From positions 1,054,001-1,118,000 of the forward strand of contig NZ_CP147012.1 in NCBI RefSeq assembly GCF_037126285.1: a stretch of 64,000 bases of DNA, given 5' to 3'. The position numbers and the translations under genes are program-made. Source of the DNA: Bernardetia sp. MNP-M8 (GTDB lineage Bacteria > Bacteroidota > Bacteroidia > Cytophagales > Bernardetiaceae). Shown one piece after another: positions 19,218 to 27,835 of this stretch. The notes under the pieces were generated by a model. It was not told the DNA's origin and ran no database searches. It saw only the letters and a program-made list of their open reading frames with translations. The number at the start of each line of letters is the position of its first letter. The stretch's first letter is position 1.

Positions 19218-21473
19218 TTAGTTATTTCTACGAGGTGGACGAGAATCTCTTCCTCCTCCTCTACTGTCTCTACCATTGCCACGGCTTCCTCCACGGTCAT
19301 TTCCTCCTCTGTCATTGCTTCTATCACGAGGTGGACGTTCTTCGTAGCCTTCTGGTTTAGGCAATAATACTTTTCTTGATAAACGGAATTTACCAGAACG
19401 TTGGTCTACTTCCATTAGTTTTACTTGTACTTCTTCGCCTTCCTCTAAAACGCCTTCCATTGATGGCAAACGCTCCCAAGTAATTTCAGAAATATGAAGC
19501 AAACCTTCTTTTCCTTTCATAAACTCTACAAAAGCACCAAATTCAGTAATTTTTTTAACTGTTCCTTCGTATACTTTCCCTTCTTCTGGTGGTGTTACAA
19601 TCTCTTCAACGATATTTTTAGCAGCTTCTAGTTTATTTTTGTCAGTTGCAAATATAGAAATACGTCCTGCATTATTTACTTCTTCAATCGTAATTGTTGC
19701 ACCTGTTTCACGCTGAATTTCTTGAACAATTTTTCCTCCAGGTCCGATAACAGCACCAATAAGTTCACGAGGAATAATAATTTGATGAATACGTGGAGCG
19801 TGATCTTTCATTTCTACACGAGCTTCTGTCATCGTCTTATTCATTTCTCCCAAAATGTGCATACGACCTTCTTTTGCTTGCAATAAGGCTTTGTGCAATA
19901 CTTCATACGAAAGTCCATCAATTTTGATGTCCATTTGGTAGGCTGTAATTCCATTTTCTGTTCCTGTCAGTTTAAAGTCCATATCTCCTAGATGGTCTTC
20001 ATCTCCCAAAATATCAGAAAGAATAGCAAATTTTCCTGTTTCACTGTCAGAAATCATTCCCATAGCAATACCAGAAACAGGCGATTTAAGTTTTACACCT
20101 GCATCCATAAGAGCCAACGAACCAGCACAAACAGTAGCCATAGAAGACGAACCATTTGATTCTAAAATATCAGAAACTACACGCACTGTATAAGGATTGT
20201 CTTCATAAGAAGGCAAAATATTTTTCAATGCACGCATAGCCAAATTTCCATGTCCTACTTCACGACGACCAGGTCCACGATTCGGACGAGCTTCACCAGT
20301 AGAAAATGCAGGGAAATTATAGTGTAAAATAAAACGATTGTAACCAGAGTTCATTGCTCCATCAATCATTTGTTCGTCTAGTTTTGTACCTAGAGTAACT
20401 GTTGTAAGTGATTGAGTTTCGCCACGAGTAAAGACAGCAGAACCGTGAGCTGAAGGCAAATAATCAACCTCTGACCAAATAGGACGTACTTCATTTGTTT
20501 TTCTTCCATCCAAACGTGTTCCTTCATCTAATACAAAGTTACGAGCAGCTTTTTTGTACATGCTTTTAAAGTATGTACCTACCATTTTCATATCAATTTC
20601 ATGTTCTTCTGGAAGCGTATCGATATAGGATTGCTTAATAGCTTTCATAGCTTCTCCACGCTCAGATTTACTACGTGAAACGCCTTCTTTCACAGAATCA
20701 TAAATTGCTTGGTAATACTTCTCATGAAGCATTTTTTCTAATTCTTCATTGCCTTCTGGTTGTAGATGTTCACGCTTTTGGGTGCTTCCAACAGCTTGTT
20801 CTAATTCTCTCTGCAAAATACATTGTAACCTAATCGTTTCATGAGCTACTTGAATTGCTTTCAATAAATCTTCTTCTGTTACTTCTTTAGATTCTCCTTC
20901 TACCATCATAATATTGTCATACGTTGCAGCGACAATACATTCCAAACTTGCTTCTTCCATTTGAGCAGGCGTTGGATTGATGATATATTCTTCTCCTAAT
21001 TTGATTACTCGTACTTCTGACATTGGTTCAAGCATAGGCAAATCAGAAACTGCAATTGCAGCCGAAGCAGCAAAACCAGCTAAAGCATCAGGCAAAACTT
21101 CCTCATCAGCAGAGATAAGTGAAATCATGATTTGCGTTTCGTTATGATAATTGTCAGGAAAAAGTGGACGGACAGCTCTATCTACAATTCTTGAAATCAA
21201 AATTTCATGGTCGGATAATCTTCCTTCACGCTTTAAAAAGCCACCTGGAATACGACCATTAGCAGCAAATTTTTCTTGATAATCAACTGAAAGAGGGAAA
21301 AAATCTGTTCCTTCACGAGCTTCTTTTGCGCCTACTACGGTAGCTAAAAGCATTGTATTTCCCATTCTGACAACTACTGCACCACTTGCTTGTTTGGCTA
21401 ATACGCCTGTTTCTACACTTATTTCTCGTCCGTCGGGGAGAGAAACCGTTTTTATAATCGGATTTGGTTTCAT
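19218..21473 (-). CDS. pnp: Polyribonucleotide nucleotidyltransferase (PNPase)
   Basis: A 751-residue phosphorolytic 3'-5' exoribonuclease working in mRNA decay. The order is first RNase PH domain (about 10-145), all-helical linker (about 150-330), catalytic second RNase PH domain (about 335-550, with [17 protein letters not shown] and the acidic [15 protein letters not shown]), KH (about 575-635, [17 protein letters not shown]) and S1 (about 645-715, [20 protein letters not shown]). The tail after 715 is rich in Arg, Gly, Asp and Asn ([19 protein letters not shown]), likely an extra RNA-binding extension. It lies downstream of rpsO, the classic rpsO-pnp order, with a strong hairpin in between. 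Confidence 0.98.
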   Translation of the reverse strand: MKPNPIIKTVSLPDGREISVETGVLAKQASGAVVVRMGNTMLLATVVGAKEAREGTDFFPLSVDYQEKFAANGRIPGGFLKREGRLSDHEILISRIVDRAVRPLFPDNYHNETQIMISLISADEEVLPDALAGFAASAAIAVSDLPMLEPMSEVRVIKLGEEYIINPTPAQMEEASLECIVAATYDNIMMVEGESKEVTEEDLLKAIQVAHETIRLQCILQRELEQAVGSTQKREHLQPEGNEELEKMLHEKYYQAIYDSVKEGVSRSKSERGEAMKAIKQSYIDTLPEEHEIDMKMVGTYFKSMYKKAARNFVLDEGTRLDGRKTNEVRPIWSEVDYLPSAHGSAVFTRGETQSLTTVTLGTKLDEQMIDGAMNSGYNRFILHYNFPAFSTGEARPNRGPGRREVGHGNLAMRALKNILPSYEDNPYTVRVVSDILESNGSSSMATVCAGSLALMDAGVKLKSPVSGIAMGMISDSETGKFAILSDILGDEDHLGDMDFKLTGTENGITAYQMDIKIDGLSYEVLHKALLQAKEGRMHILGEMNKTMTEARVEMKDHAPRIHQIIIPRELIGAVIGPGGKIVQEIQRETGATITIEEVNNAGRISIFATDKNKLEAAKNIVEEIVTPPEEGKVYEGTVKKITEFGAFVEFMKGKEGLLHISEITWERLPSMEGVLEEGEEVQVKLMEVDQRSGKFRLSRKVLLPKPEGYEERPPRDRSNDRGGNDRGGSRGNGRDSRGGGRDSRPPRRNN

Positions 21474-21552
21474 TTACGTTTTTAATTTTTTGTGTTTATT
21501 TGTTACGAAGATACAGTTTTTTTTATTATTTCGATTATTTTTTTACACCAAA

Positions 21553-21585
21553 AAACCCTAAGGGTCTTGAAGACCCTTAGGGTTT
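21553..21585 (-). terminator. Hairpin between rpsO and pnp
   Basis: AAACCCTAAGGGTCTT and AAGACCCTTAGGGTTT form a near-perfect palindrome followed on the minus strand by TTTTTTGG. Pnp expression must then come from read-through, processing or its own promoter. Confidence 0.8.
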
Positions 21586-21609
21586 AGAAAAAAGAATACA
21601 GTAAAAAGA

Positions 21610-21897
21610 TTATTTACGAATACCTAATTCTTTAATGATAGCACGGTAACGCAATACGTCAGTTTTGATTAAATAATCTAATAAACTACGACGCTTACCT
21701 ACCAATTTCAAAAGACCTAAACGACTAGCGTGATCTTTTTTGTGAACTTTCAAGTGTTCAGTAAGGTAGTTGATACGGTGTGTAAAAAGAGCGATTTGAG
21801 ATTCTGATGAACCTGTATCTTTTTTACTTTTAGAAAGACTATTTTTTTCAAAAATTTCTTCTTTGTCTGCTGGAGTAAGGTATGCAACTCTTGCCAT
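21610..21897 (-). CDS. rpsO: 30S ribosomal protein S15
   Basis: This 95-residue protein carries the S15 core: helical N-terminus, [20 protein letters not shown] for contact with the 16S rRNA three-way junction, [20 protein letters not shown], and the basic C-terminus [12 protein letters not shown]. It binds the central domain of 16S rRNA early in small-subunit assembly. In other bacteria S15 also represses its own mRNA; no such leader structure was worked out here. A good promoter lies at 22067-22097, giving a leader of roughly 165 nt. Confidence 0.98.
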   Translation of the reverse strand: MARVAYLTPADKEEIFEKNSLSKSKKDTGSSESQIALFTHRINYLTEHLKVHKKDHASRLGLLKLVGKRRSLLDYLIKTDVLRYRAIIKELGIRK

Positions 21898-22066
21898 TTT
21901 ATTGTGTGTACTTTTGTACGTTGAGTTTGATTAAATGCTAAGGTCAATTCTTTATCACACCATTCAGTCTTAGATTTATATTTTGTGATTTAAAAGCAAA
22001 TTATTCATTTACTTTTAATTAAATCCAACCTCGGCAATCATCCTTTATAGATAACTGAATGGAGCG

Positions 22067-22097
22067 CAAAAGTACGCTTTTTTTTTGGGAAATGCAA
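22067..22097 (-). promoter_or_regulatory. Consensus promoter for rpsO
   Basis: On the minus strand TTG (22095-22097), 20 nt, then TACTTTTG (22067-22074). Both boxes and the spacing fit the Bacteroidota primary-sigma consensus, making this one of the best promoters in the window. Confidence 0.7.
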
Positions 22098-22106
22098 TTT
22101 AATAAT

Positions 22107-22640
22107 TTAGCCTTTCTTCTTATTTTTTTGTCTTTCTTTTTTTCTCCTAGCCTTTTGCTCTTTCCTCGTCTCTATAGTACTTACTGAGATGTCAAAGCTG
22201 ATAGGAACTGACATCCTCACTTTTACTCTTTCTCCTTTATGAATAGCAGGATTCCATTTGGGAGATTCTTGTATTACTCGTACTGCCTCTGCATCAAGTG
22301 ATGGATGAATAGAATTAATAGCTTTTACATCTACAATATTACCTTCTTTATCTACTGAAAACTGAACCATTACTTTTCCTTTTGCTCTCTCTTCACGAGC
22401 TTCTTTCGGATACTGTAAGTTTTTCAATATATATTCATAGAATTTTTCCATACCACCATTAAAAGTTGCAGGAACTTCAACAATAATATCCTCTTCTTTA
22501 GAAGAATCTTGTAAAACAAAATTAGTTTGAGATTGAATAATTGTATCAAAATCACTACTTGAAGGAGTAGAAAAAATAAATCCTGTGCTTATAAAAAAAG
22601 CAAGAAACAAAACAGAAGCACAAAGAAAATTAGATTTCAT
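22107..22640 (-). CDS. TonB C-terminal-domain (energy transducer-like) protein
   Basis: About 177 residues from the preferred start at 22640 (MKSNFLCASVLFLAFFIST), chosen because the hydrophobic signal or anchor begins there; an in-frame ATG at 22670 would add a basic ten-residue extension. The TonB C-terminal domain covers most of the rest: FYEYILKNLQYPKEAREERA, GKVMVQFSVDKEGNIVDV, then the AVRVIQESPKWNPA segment. The extreme C-terminus is Lys/Arg-rich (KEQKARRKKERQKNKKKG), which is atypical. No Pro-rich linker or ExbB/ExbD genes are nearby, so transport energisation is uncertain. A periplasmic adaptor role is equally possible. Confidence 0.78.
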   Translation of the reverse strand: MKSNFLCASVLFLAFFISTGFIFSTPSSSDFDTIIQSQTNFVLQDSSKEEDIIVEVPATFNGGMEKFYEYILKNLQYPKEAREERAKGKVMVQFSVDKEGNIVDVKAINSIHPSLDAEAVRVIQESPKWNPAIHKGERVKVRMSVPISFDISVSTIETRKEQKARRKKERQKNKKKG

Positions 22641-22685
22641 ATATTTTTTATTTAAACGTTTTTTTAACAAAGATAGGCATAAAAT

Positions 22686-22726
22686 AAAAAAGTCAGAAAA
22701 CTCAAATTTGAGATTTTTGACTTTTC
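22686..22726 (-). terminator. Terminator after the 22784-23524 gene
   Basis: On the minus strand GAAAAGTCAAAAATCTCAAA faces TTTGAGTTTTCTGACTTTTTT: an imperfect long stem with a T-run. Confidence 0.65.
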
Positions 22727-22783
22727 TATATTACCTATACATTTCGCAGACTAAAGTCCACGCTACAAGAATACATTCGTATT

Positions 22784-23524
22784 TTACAATTTATAAGCAA
22801 CACCAAGCATCAGTCCCAAACTTTTCTTTCTAAATCTATCATTATCAAAGGCAAACTTTTTGTCTGTTGTATATTCTGAAAACAAAAAACTAGCTCCTGC
22901 ATGAAGTCCAATCTTATCATTCAAATCATAGTGAGCATAAATTTCAGAATTGAGACTTCCAATATCGTAATCTCCTGTCAAAAGTAAATTAAAATTTGTA
23001 ACTGAAGCATTTGAAGTAGTAGCAGAAATATTTTCGCTGTACGAATAAAAAACACTTTCTTGGTCTTTGCCAAAGCTAAAACCAATCGCATCAATATTAA
23101 AACCTACACTAAATTTCTTAGAGAATTTGTACATTAAAAAAATAGAAGCATTGAGAGAGTTAGTTTGTGCATTAGGTAAAAATAAAGTATCTAACTTTTC
23201 TTCATTTTGAGGTTTGAAAAAATTACCTTCCGAAACATCTGCAGGGGCAGTTACATAATCTCCATCTTTGCCAAAATAAGAAGTAAAATGAACACCATAA
23301 CCCACATAAAAACGTTTTTTAAAAGCCACAGGATAAAGACGAGAATAAGCAAAAGCTCCCGAAAATCCGTCTTGATAAACTCCTACTGAAAGGTTAAAAT
23401 CAGAATAAATCTGATTCAAATTAGTTTGTTTTATTTCTGTATTGTCTTGAGCATGACTGTAATTAGAAAATAATACTAAAACAAGTATAAAAATAAAGGA
23501 CATAAAAAAGGGTACTTTTTTCAT
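22784..23524 (-). CDS. Hypothetical outer-membrane beta-barrel protein
   Basis: A 246-residue protein with a signal peptide (cleavage near NYSHAQ, residue 26). The mature region is a run of amphipathic strands (FNLSVGVYQDGFSGAFAYSR, FYVGYGVHFTSYFG, FSVGFNIDAIGFSFG, IGLHAGASFLFSEY) closing with SLGLMLGVAYKL. This pattern fits a small eight- to ten-stranded porin-like barrel. I do not recognise a named family. It is transcribed alone between hairpins. Confidence 0.75.
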   Translation of the reverse strand: MKKVPFFMSFIFILVLVLFSNYSHAQDNTEIKQTNLNQIYSDFNLSVGVYQDGFSGAFAYSRLYPVAFKKRFYVGYGVHFTSYFGKDGDYVTAPADVSEGNFFKPQNEEKLDTLFLPNAQTNSLNASIFLMYKFSKKFSVGFNIDAIGFSFGKDQESVFYSYSENISATTSNASVTNFNLLLTGDYDIGSLNSEIYAHYDLNDKIGLHAGASFLFSEYTTDKKFAFDNDRFRKKSLGLMLGVAYKL

Positions 23525-23620
23525 AAAAGAAGCATCTAAAATTAAAATAAATAAATAGTAATTGAATTATCTTTTCCCTTTTTTTCTAAAAATACAAATT
23601 TTTATCTACTATCAAAATCA

Positions 23621-24085
23621 TTATCTATCATATTCTCTAGCAATTCCTGTTCCTATCCACATCATCAAACAAAACAGAATAGGTATGGATAAAAATCCTA
23701 ATGCGATATTATTCAAATAAACAATTACAAAACAACTTACTACCGTAGAGATTAAAATTGAAAATAGTCCAAACATTATTTTTCGTGGACTAACTCCCTT
23801 TTTTTCTTTTTTATACGTGATTTGCTTTTTGTTTTGGATTAATTTTACTTGGTTATTACTTATTACTAAAGACTTTTGAAATGGAATTTCCTTCAATGTA
23901 TTGGATTGACCACAATGTTGTTGCCCAATATAAAGCCAAGAGTCTATCAAAAATGCTGATTTACAAGTTGCACAAATTACAATTTGGTCATTTTCTTGAA
24001 GCTTATCGCCTGAAATTGGATCGTTTCTTTTTTGTTCTATAAAGTTGTCATGTAATTTTTTCTGTAAGGTATGAATATAAAGCAT
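23621..24085 (-). CDS. RING-like zinc-finger membrane protein
   Basis: The start at 24085 (MLYIHTLQKK) gives 154 residues; an ATG at 24121 would add twelve. Residues about 20-60 resemble a prokaryotic RING-like finger: DPISGDKLQENDQIVICATC, then a Trp and HCG. Only the second Cys pair and the terminal HC are present, because the position where CPxxG is usual reads DPISG. Two TM helices close the protein (about 105-125 and 127-147). Bacteroidota have families of such RING-like proteins of unknown role. The repeat at 24151 lies just upstream. Confidence 0.6.
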   Translation of the reverse strand: MLYIHTLQKKLHDNFIEQKRNDPISGDKLQENDQIVICATCKSAFLIDSWLYIGQQHCGQSNTLKEIPFQKSLVISNNQVKLIQNKKQITYKKEKKGVSPRKIMFGLFSILISTVVSCFVIVYLNNIALGFLSIPILFCLMMWIGTGIAREYDR

Positions 24086-24150
24086 TTTTGTATAAAATAA
24101 GTTTGAATTATACACTTGCAAGCCAATTTCAGAAATTAGAATAAATTTTT

Positions 24151-24220
24151 GTGGTGTTGTAAAAAGTATGATAAGTTATTTGCTTGTTGGTGTCGCTTCG
24201 CTAAAATACCAACAACGGCA
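24151..24220. repeat. Palindromic repeat sharing the GTTGGTG hairpin, copy E
   Basis: GTTGTAAAAAGTATGATAAG (then TTATTTG) precedes a hairpin TTGTTGGTGTCGCTTCGCTA / AAATACCAACAA. The same order, inverted, occurs at 61049-61120 with high similarity over about 70 bp. Confidence 0.75.
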
Positions 24221-24228
24221 TTGAAATA

Positions 24229-24316
24229 AACGAAAACCACGATTAAAATCGTGGGAAAACAGGTACAGAATAGTATAAACCAGCAGGTTTTTTCCCATAA
24301 CTAAAGTTATGTGTTT
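24229..24316. repeat. Pair of small hairpins in inverted arrangement
   Basis: ACCACGATTAAAATCGTGGG (about 24236-24255) and CCCATAACTAAAGTTATG (24294-24311) are each hairpins. Read on opposite strands, their contexts align as GAAA-AC-(hairpin)-GGGAAAA-CAGG, so the two arms look like diverged inverted copies with changed but still paired stems. Confidence 0.55.
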
Positions 24317-24355
24317 CTTTTTTTAATCTTTCCCTTTTTTTCTAAAAATACAAAT

Positions 24356-25402
24356 TTATTCTGACACTGATAAAATAATCTTTCCTTTATTCTGATTTGC
24401 TTCCATGTGTTTGTGTGCTTGTTCTGCCAATGCCCAATCAAAAATAGAATCAATAACAGGCTTTAAGTTTTCTTTTTGAAATAATGGCAAAGCAAATTCT
24501 GAAAACTGTTTTGTTAGTTCTCTTTGATACTCCAAAGAACGAGCACGCAATGTCGAACCTGTAATCTGAATTCTTTTTATCAAGATTTTTGAAAGATTTG
24601 CCTCTTCTAATTTTGCACCACTCATAGCTGCCAAAATCGCCATTTTTCCATCAATAGCAATACAGTCGATATTTTGTTTCCAATAGTTTTGACCAATAAA
24701 ATCGATGATATAATTTACTCCTTTATCGTCAGTTTGTTCTGAAATTACTTTTGCAAAATCTTCATTTTTGTAATCTATGACTACATCTGCACCCAAATTT
24801 CGGCAAAATTCATGTTTTGACTTTGAAGCCGTAACAAAAATTTTCATTCCCAAAACTTTACAAATCTGAATAGCAGCCGAACCAACACCACTAGCACCAG
24901 CATGAATCAAAATACTTTTCTGAATTTTATTATTATTTCCTTCGCTCTCAATCTCTGTATTTTCCCTAATTCCTAATCCCCAATCCCTATTTCCCAACAA
25001 TGTCCAAAAAATAGTCTGAAAAGCTGTCAAAAATACTTCTGGAATTGCAGCAGCTTCTTCAAAAGAAAAATGTTTTGGTTTTGAGATTGCCATTTGTGCA
25101 TCTATTGTAGCATATTCTGCATCTCCTCCTCCTCCAATAAGTCCGAAAACTTCATCACCTACTTTATGATTAGTTACATTTTTACCAATTTCTACAATTT
25201 CTCCTGCGATTTCTAATCCTAAAATTTTTGATGCTCCTTTTGGTGGTGGATATTTTCCTGCTCGTTGTAAAAGGTCTGCTCTATTTAAAGCTGTTGCTTT
25301 TACTTTTACCAAAATCTCATTTTCTGATGGAGTTGGTTTTTGAGTATCTCCTACCTGTAAAGGTTCGCTTGGATTTTCAGAATTATATAGAATAGCTTTC
25401 AC
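24356..25402 (-). CDS. NAD(P)H:quinone oxidoreductase, zinc-independent MDR type, with internal insertion
   Basis: A 348-residue medium-chain reductase of the TP53I3/Qor branch. The GroES-like domain (about 1-125) has ALNRADLLQRAGKYPPPKGA and GLEIAGEIVEIG. The Rossmann domain has HAGASGVGSAAIQICKVLG at about 167-185 for NAD(P)H binding. It reduces quinones or alkenals in the cytoplasm. Between them, residues about 137-158 (GNRDWGLGIRENTEIESEGN) are extra relative to the family and are encoded by a G-rich near-tandem stretch (24929-24994). This insertion keeps the frame and probably forms a surface loop. Confidence 0.88.
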   Translation of the reverse strand: MKAILYNSENPSEPLQVGDTQKPTPSENEILVKVKATALNRADLLQRAGKYPPPKGASKILGLEIAGEIVEIGKNVTNHKVGDEVFGLIGGGGDAEYATIDAQMAISKPKHFSFEEAAAIPEVFLTAFQTIFWTLLGNRDWGLGIRENTEIESEGNNNKIQKSILIHAGASGVGSAAIQICKVLGMKIFVTASKSKHEFCRNLGADVVIDYKNEDFAKVISEQTDDKGVNYIIDFIGQNYWKQNIDCIAIDGKMAILAAMSGAKLEEANLSKILIKRIQITGSTLRARSLEYQRELTKQFSEFALPLFQKENLKPVIDSIFDWALAEQAHKHMEANQNKGKIILSVSE

Positions 25403-25490
25403 AATTATTTTTTAGTTTGGTTTAAGAAGATGATATTGAGAGTCATTGGTGGGAAAATGGCAAAAAAGAGTATCATAACTTCGCCATTGT

Positions 25491-25758
25491 TGGTGTCCTT
25501 ACCATAGGAAATAGAGTTATTTACTCCTTTAGGAGTTGTATATTGGTAGAAAAAAAGAGAAAGCTACCTCTCATTTACTCCGTAGGAGTTTCATAATGGT
25601 AAGATTTTGTCTTTAAATGTCATAAATTCTACCAATATATAGTTCCTACGGAACAAGGAACAATTATTTATTCTCATTTTTTCTACCAATATGAAGTTCC
25701 TACGGAACAGAGTTACAATAAAAATTTTAACCTTACGGCTATAGTGTCCTCACCAACG
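25491..25758. repeat. Composite nested palindrome inside a split GTTGGTG hairpin
   Basis: GTTGGTGTCC opens and GTGTCCTCACCAAC closes the element. Inside, two direct units (25520-25556 and 25575-25606, hairpin ACTCC...GGAGT then TATTGGTAGA) face two inverted units (about 25628-25662 and 25682-25716, TCTACCAATAT then TTCCTACGGAA). It fills most of the gap between the oxidoreductase and SpoU genes. Confidence 0.7.
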
Positions 25759-25775
25759 ATTTTTTATTTTAATTT

Positions 25776-26558
25776 CTAATTTCTTCGCCAATTATCACAA
25801 ATGATAGCTGTAGCAATGGCAGCATTTAAAGATTCTGCACTTTCTGTATCATTTCCATTACCTGAGGCAAAACTAGGAATAGTAACTTTATTCGTAATTT
25901 CTTTTCCTAGTTGTTCTGATATTCCGTGCGATTCACTTCCGATAACTAAAATTCCTTTTTGTGGAAATTTGGATTGATGTACATTTTTTCCGTCCAAAAA
26001 TGCCCCAAAGGTATTTCCTTCTGCTAGTTTTAAAAATTCAAATTCATTTCCATAGTGTACTTTCACACGAAGAAAAGAACCCATTGTAGCCGAAAGTGTT
26101 TTTGAGTTATATAAATCTACAGTTTGCTCTGAGCAGAAAATATGTTCTATTCCATACCAATCAGCAATTCGAATAATTGTTCCCAAATTTCCTGGGTCAT
26201 TGATATTTTCTAAAAGCAAAGATAGATTTTCTAGTTTTTTGGGAACTTTTAAAGTTGGAAATTCTAAAACAGCAATCGCAGCATTATTTGACTTTAACGA
26301 ACCTGCTTCACTAAGTTTATTAGAAGTAGATAAAATAATTTCAAACTGTTCGTTTACTTTGTTATTCAAAAAATTCTGATTTTCTAAATCAGTTAAAAAA
26401 TCTTGTGTAGCAAAAAGTTGTTTTATTTTGTAGGGCGAATATGTAGCTTGAAGTGTTTCGGTTACAATTTTTGCACCTTCTATCAAAAATGAATTTGTAG
26501 CTTTTCTTTCTTTTTTTTGTTGAAGAGAGCGTAAAAATTTTCTTTGGGCGTTTGTCAT
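25776..26558 (-). CDS. SpoU/TrmH-family RNA 2'-O-ribose methyltransferase
   Basis: A 260-residue SPOUT methyltransferase. The N-terminal substrate-binding domain (about 1-105) begins MTNAQRKFLRSLQQKKERKA. The catalytic trefoil-knot domain has motif 1 NINDPGNLGTIIRIADWYGI (about 116-135), motif 2 GILVIGSESHGISEQL (about 206-221) and motif 3 VTIPSFASGNGNDTESAESL with NAAIATAI (about 228-255). It methylates ribose 2'-OH in rRNA or tRNA with S-adenosylmethionine. The exact nucleotide is not readable from sequence, and the family name TrmH/RlmB-like is the safest label. A small gene ends 48 bp upstream on the same strand. Confidence 0.92.
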   Translation of the reverse strand: MTNAQRKFLRSLQQKKERKATNSFLIEGAKIVTETLQATYSPYKIKQLFATQDFLTDLENQNFLNNKVNEQFEIILSTSNKLSEAGSLKSNNAAIAVLEFPTLKVPKKLENLSLLLENINDPGNLGTIIRIADWYGIEHIFCSEQTVDLYNSKTLSATMGSFLRVKVHYGNEFEFLKLAEGNTFGAFLDGKNVHQSKFPQKGILVIGSESHGISEQLGKEITNKVTIPSFASGNGNDTESAESLNAAIATAIICDNWRRN

Positions 26559-26606
26559 TTTAAATGGAGTGAGTAATTTTTCTAATGTCTTTGCATCAAT
26601 AAAATT

Positions 26607-26906
26607 TTATGAAGCATTTCCTAAACGTGCAAATTCTTCTTCATAATTGATACTTTCTTTTTGCATCAAATTATTATTTGAATAAAACTCACTGAGCAGA
26701 CGATTAAGCAACAAATAATTTTCTTCAGATTGAATTTTAGATGAATTCAATGTTTGAATCAATTCTGCCACATATTCTGCTTTTTCTGCTCTATATTGAG
26801 ATGCCATAAATTCAGAATCATTCTCACTATGTAATTTTATCATTTTATTTACCTCATTTATTTGTTCAATAAGGTCTAGTAATTTATAGATATGATGCTT
26901 TTTCAT
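26607..26906 (-). CDS. Small helical hypothetical protein
   Basis: A 99-residue protein, almost entirely charged helix (KLLDLIEQINEVNKMIKLHS, YRAEKAEYVAELIQTLNSSK), likely a coiled coil with itself or a partner. There are no cysteines, signal peptide or membrane segment. No family is recognised. It lies on the same strand just upstream of the SpoU methyltransferase (48 bp), so the two are probably cotranscribed. Confidence 0.65.
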   Translation of the reverse strand: MKKHHIYKLLDLIEQINEVNKMIKLHSENDSEFMASQYRAEKAEYVAELIQTLNSSKIQSEENYLLLNRLLSEFYSNNNLMQKESINYEEEFARLGNAS

Positions 26907-27032
26907 AATTGTATTGATTAATTACAGTTTATGATTTTGTAAAGGATTTACAGGATTATTAATACAGATTGCAGTTAGATGATATTATTTATCATAAAAA
27001 TTATATTCGTAATTTTTAATTCGTAATTGTTC

Positions 27033-27671
27033 CTAAATAGGAATATAAAGAATTTTTTTAGTCTCAAAAAACTCTTCTTCAAACAAGTCACTTAAATTAT
27101 ACAAGCGTACAAAGTGTTTAAAGTTTGCAAGTTCTTCTTTCAAATCTCCTCCTTTTAAAGCCAAAATGCCATGTTTGAATTCTCCTTCTTCAATTAAGGA
27201 AGGTTTGTTTTTTCGAAGAGCTGGTTTTATCCAATGATAGAGTTTTGATGTTTGAGCAACAGCACGAGTAACAGCAAAATCATAATTATTTTTCTTTGCC
27301 TTTTCTACTCTCATTTGTTCGGCAACTACATTATCTAAACCAATTTCTTTTGCAACTTCTGTTACTACTCTTATTTTTTTTCCAATAGAGTCCACCAAAT
27401 GAAAATGCGTTTCTGGAAACAAAATAGCCAACGGAATACCTGGAAAACCACCACCTGTTCCGATGTCAATGATATTATCAGTAGGTTCAAATTCGACAAT
27501 TTTTCCAATACTCATCGAATGTAAAATATGCCTTTCATAAAGATTTTCTACATCTTTTCTTGAAATAACATTTATTTTTTCATTCCATTCTGCATATAAG
27601 TTTTGAAGAGCCGAAAATTGTTCGATTTGTTTTTCAGTAAGATTGGGAAAATAACGCTTAATAATTTCCAT
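27033..27671 (-). CDS. rsmG: 16S rRNA (guanine-527 N7)-methyltransferase
   Basis: A 212-residue Rossmann methyltransferase matching RsmG/GidB: YAEWNEKINVISRKDVENLY, ERHILHS, the SAM-binding IDIGTGGGFPGIPLAILFP at about 70-88, HLVDSIGKKIRVV, and AVTRAVAQ. It methylates N7 of G527 in the 530 loop of 16S rRNA, and loss of it gives low-level streptomycin resistance in several bacteria. Length is as usual. It is the last clear gene of a minus-strand run; a hairpin-bearing repeat remnant lies upstream at 27710. Confidence 0.96.
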   Translation of the reverse strand: MEIIKRYFPNLTEKQIEQFSALQNLYAEWNEKINVISRKDVENLYERHILHSMSIGKIVEFEPTDNIIDIGTGGGFPGIPLAILFPETHFHLVDSIGKKIRVVTEVAKEIGLDNVVAEQMRVEKAKKNNYDFAVTRAVAQTSKLYHWIKPALRKNKPSLIEEGEFKHGILALKGGDLKEELANFKHFVRLYNLSDLFEEEFFETKKILYIPI

Positions 27672-27709
27672 TTAAAAATAAAATGATTTTGAAGTGATTT
27701 GTGATTAGT

Positions 27710-27795
27710 AAAAACAGGACTAAAACCCTGTTCAATTAAAAAAAGACTGTATTTTAGTATTTTACAAACCTGCATTTTTAAACTCAACAGGATTT
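27710..27795. repeat. Remnant of the CAGGGTT palindrome repeat
   Basis: AACAGGACTAAAACCCTG (then TTCAATTAAAAAA) matches the left arm of the repeat at 14485-14600. The right arm (AACTCAACAGGATTTTTATT) is badly degraded. Confidence 0.5.
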
Positions 27796-27835
27796 TTATT
27801 TTTTATTAGTATACTGACTGGTAACTAATTACTGG

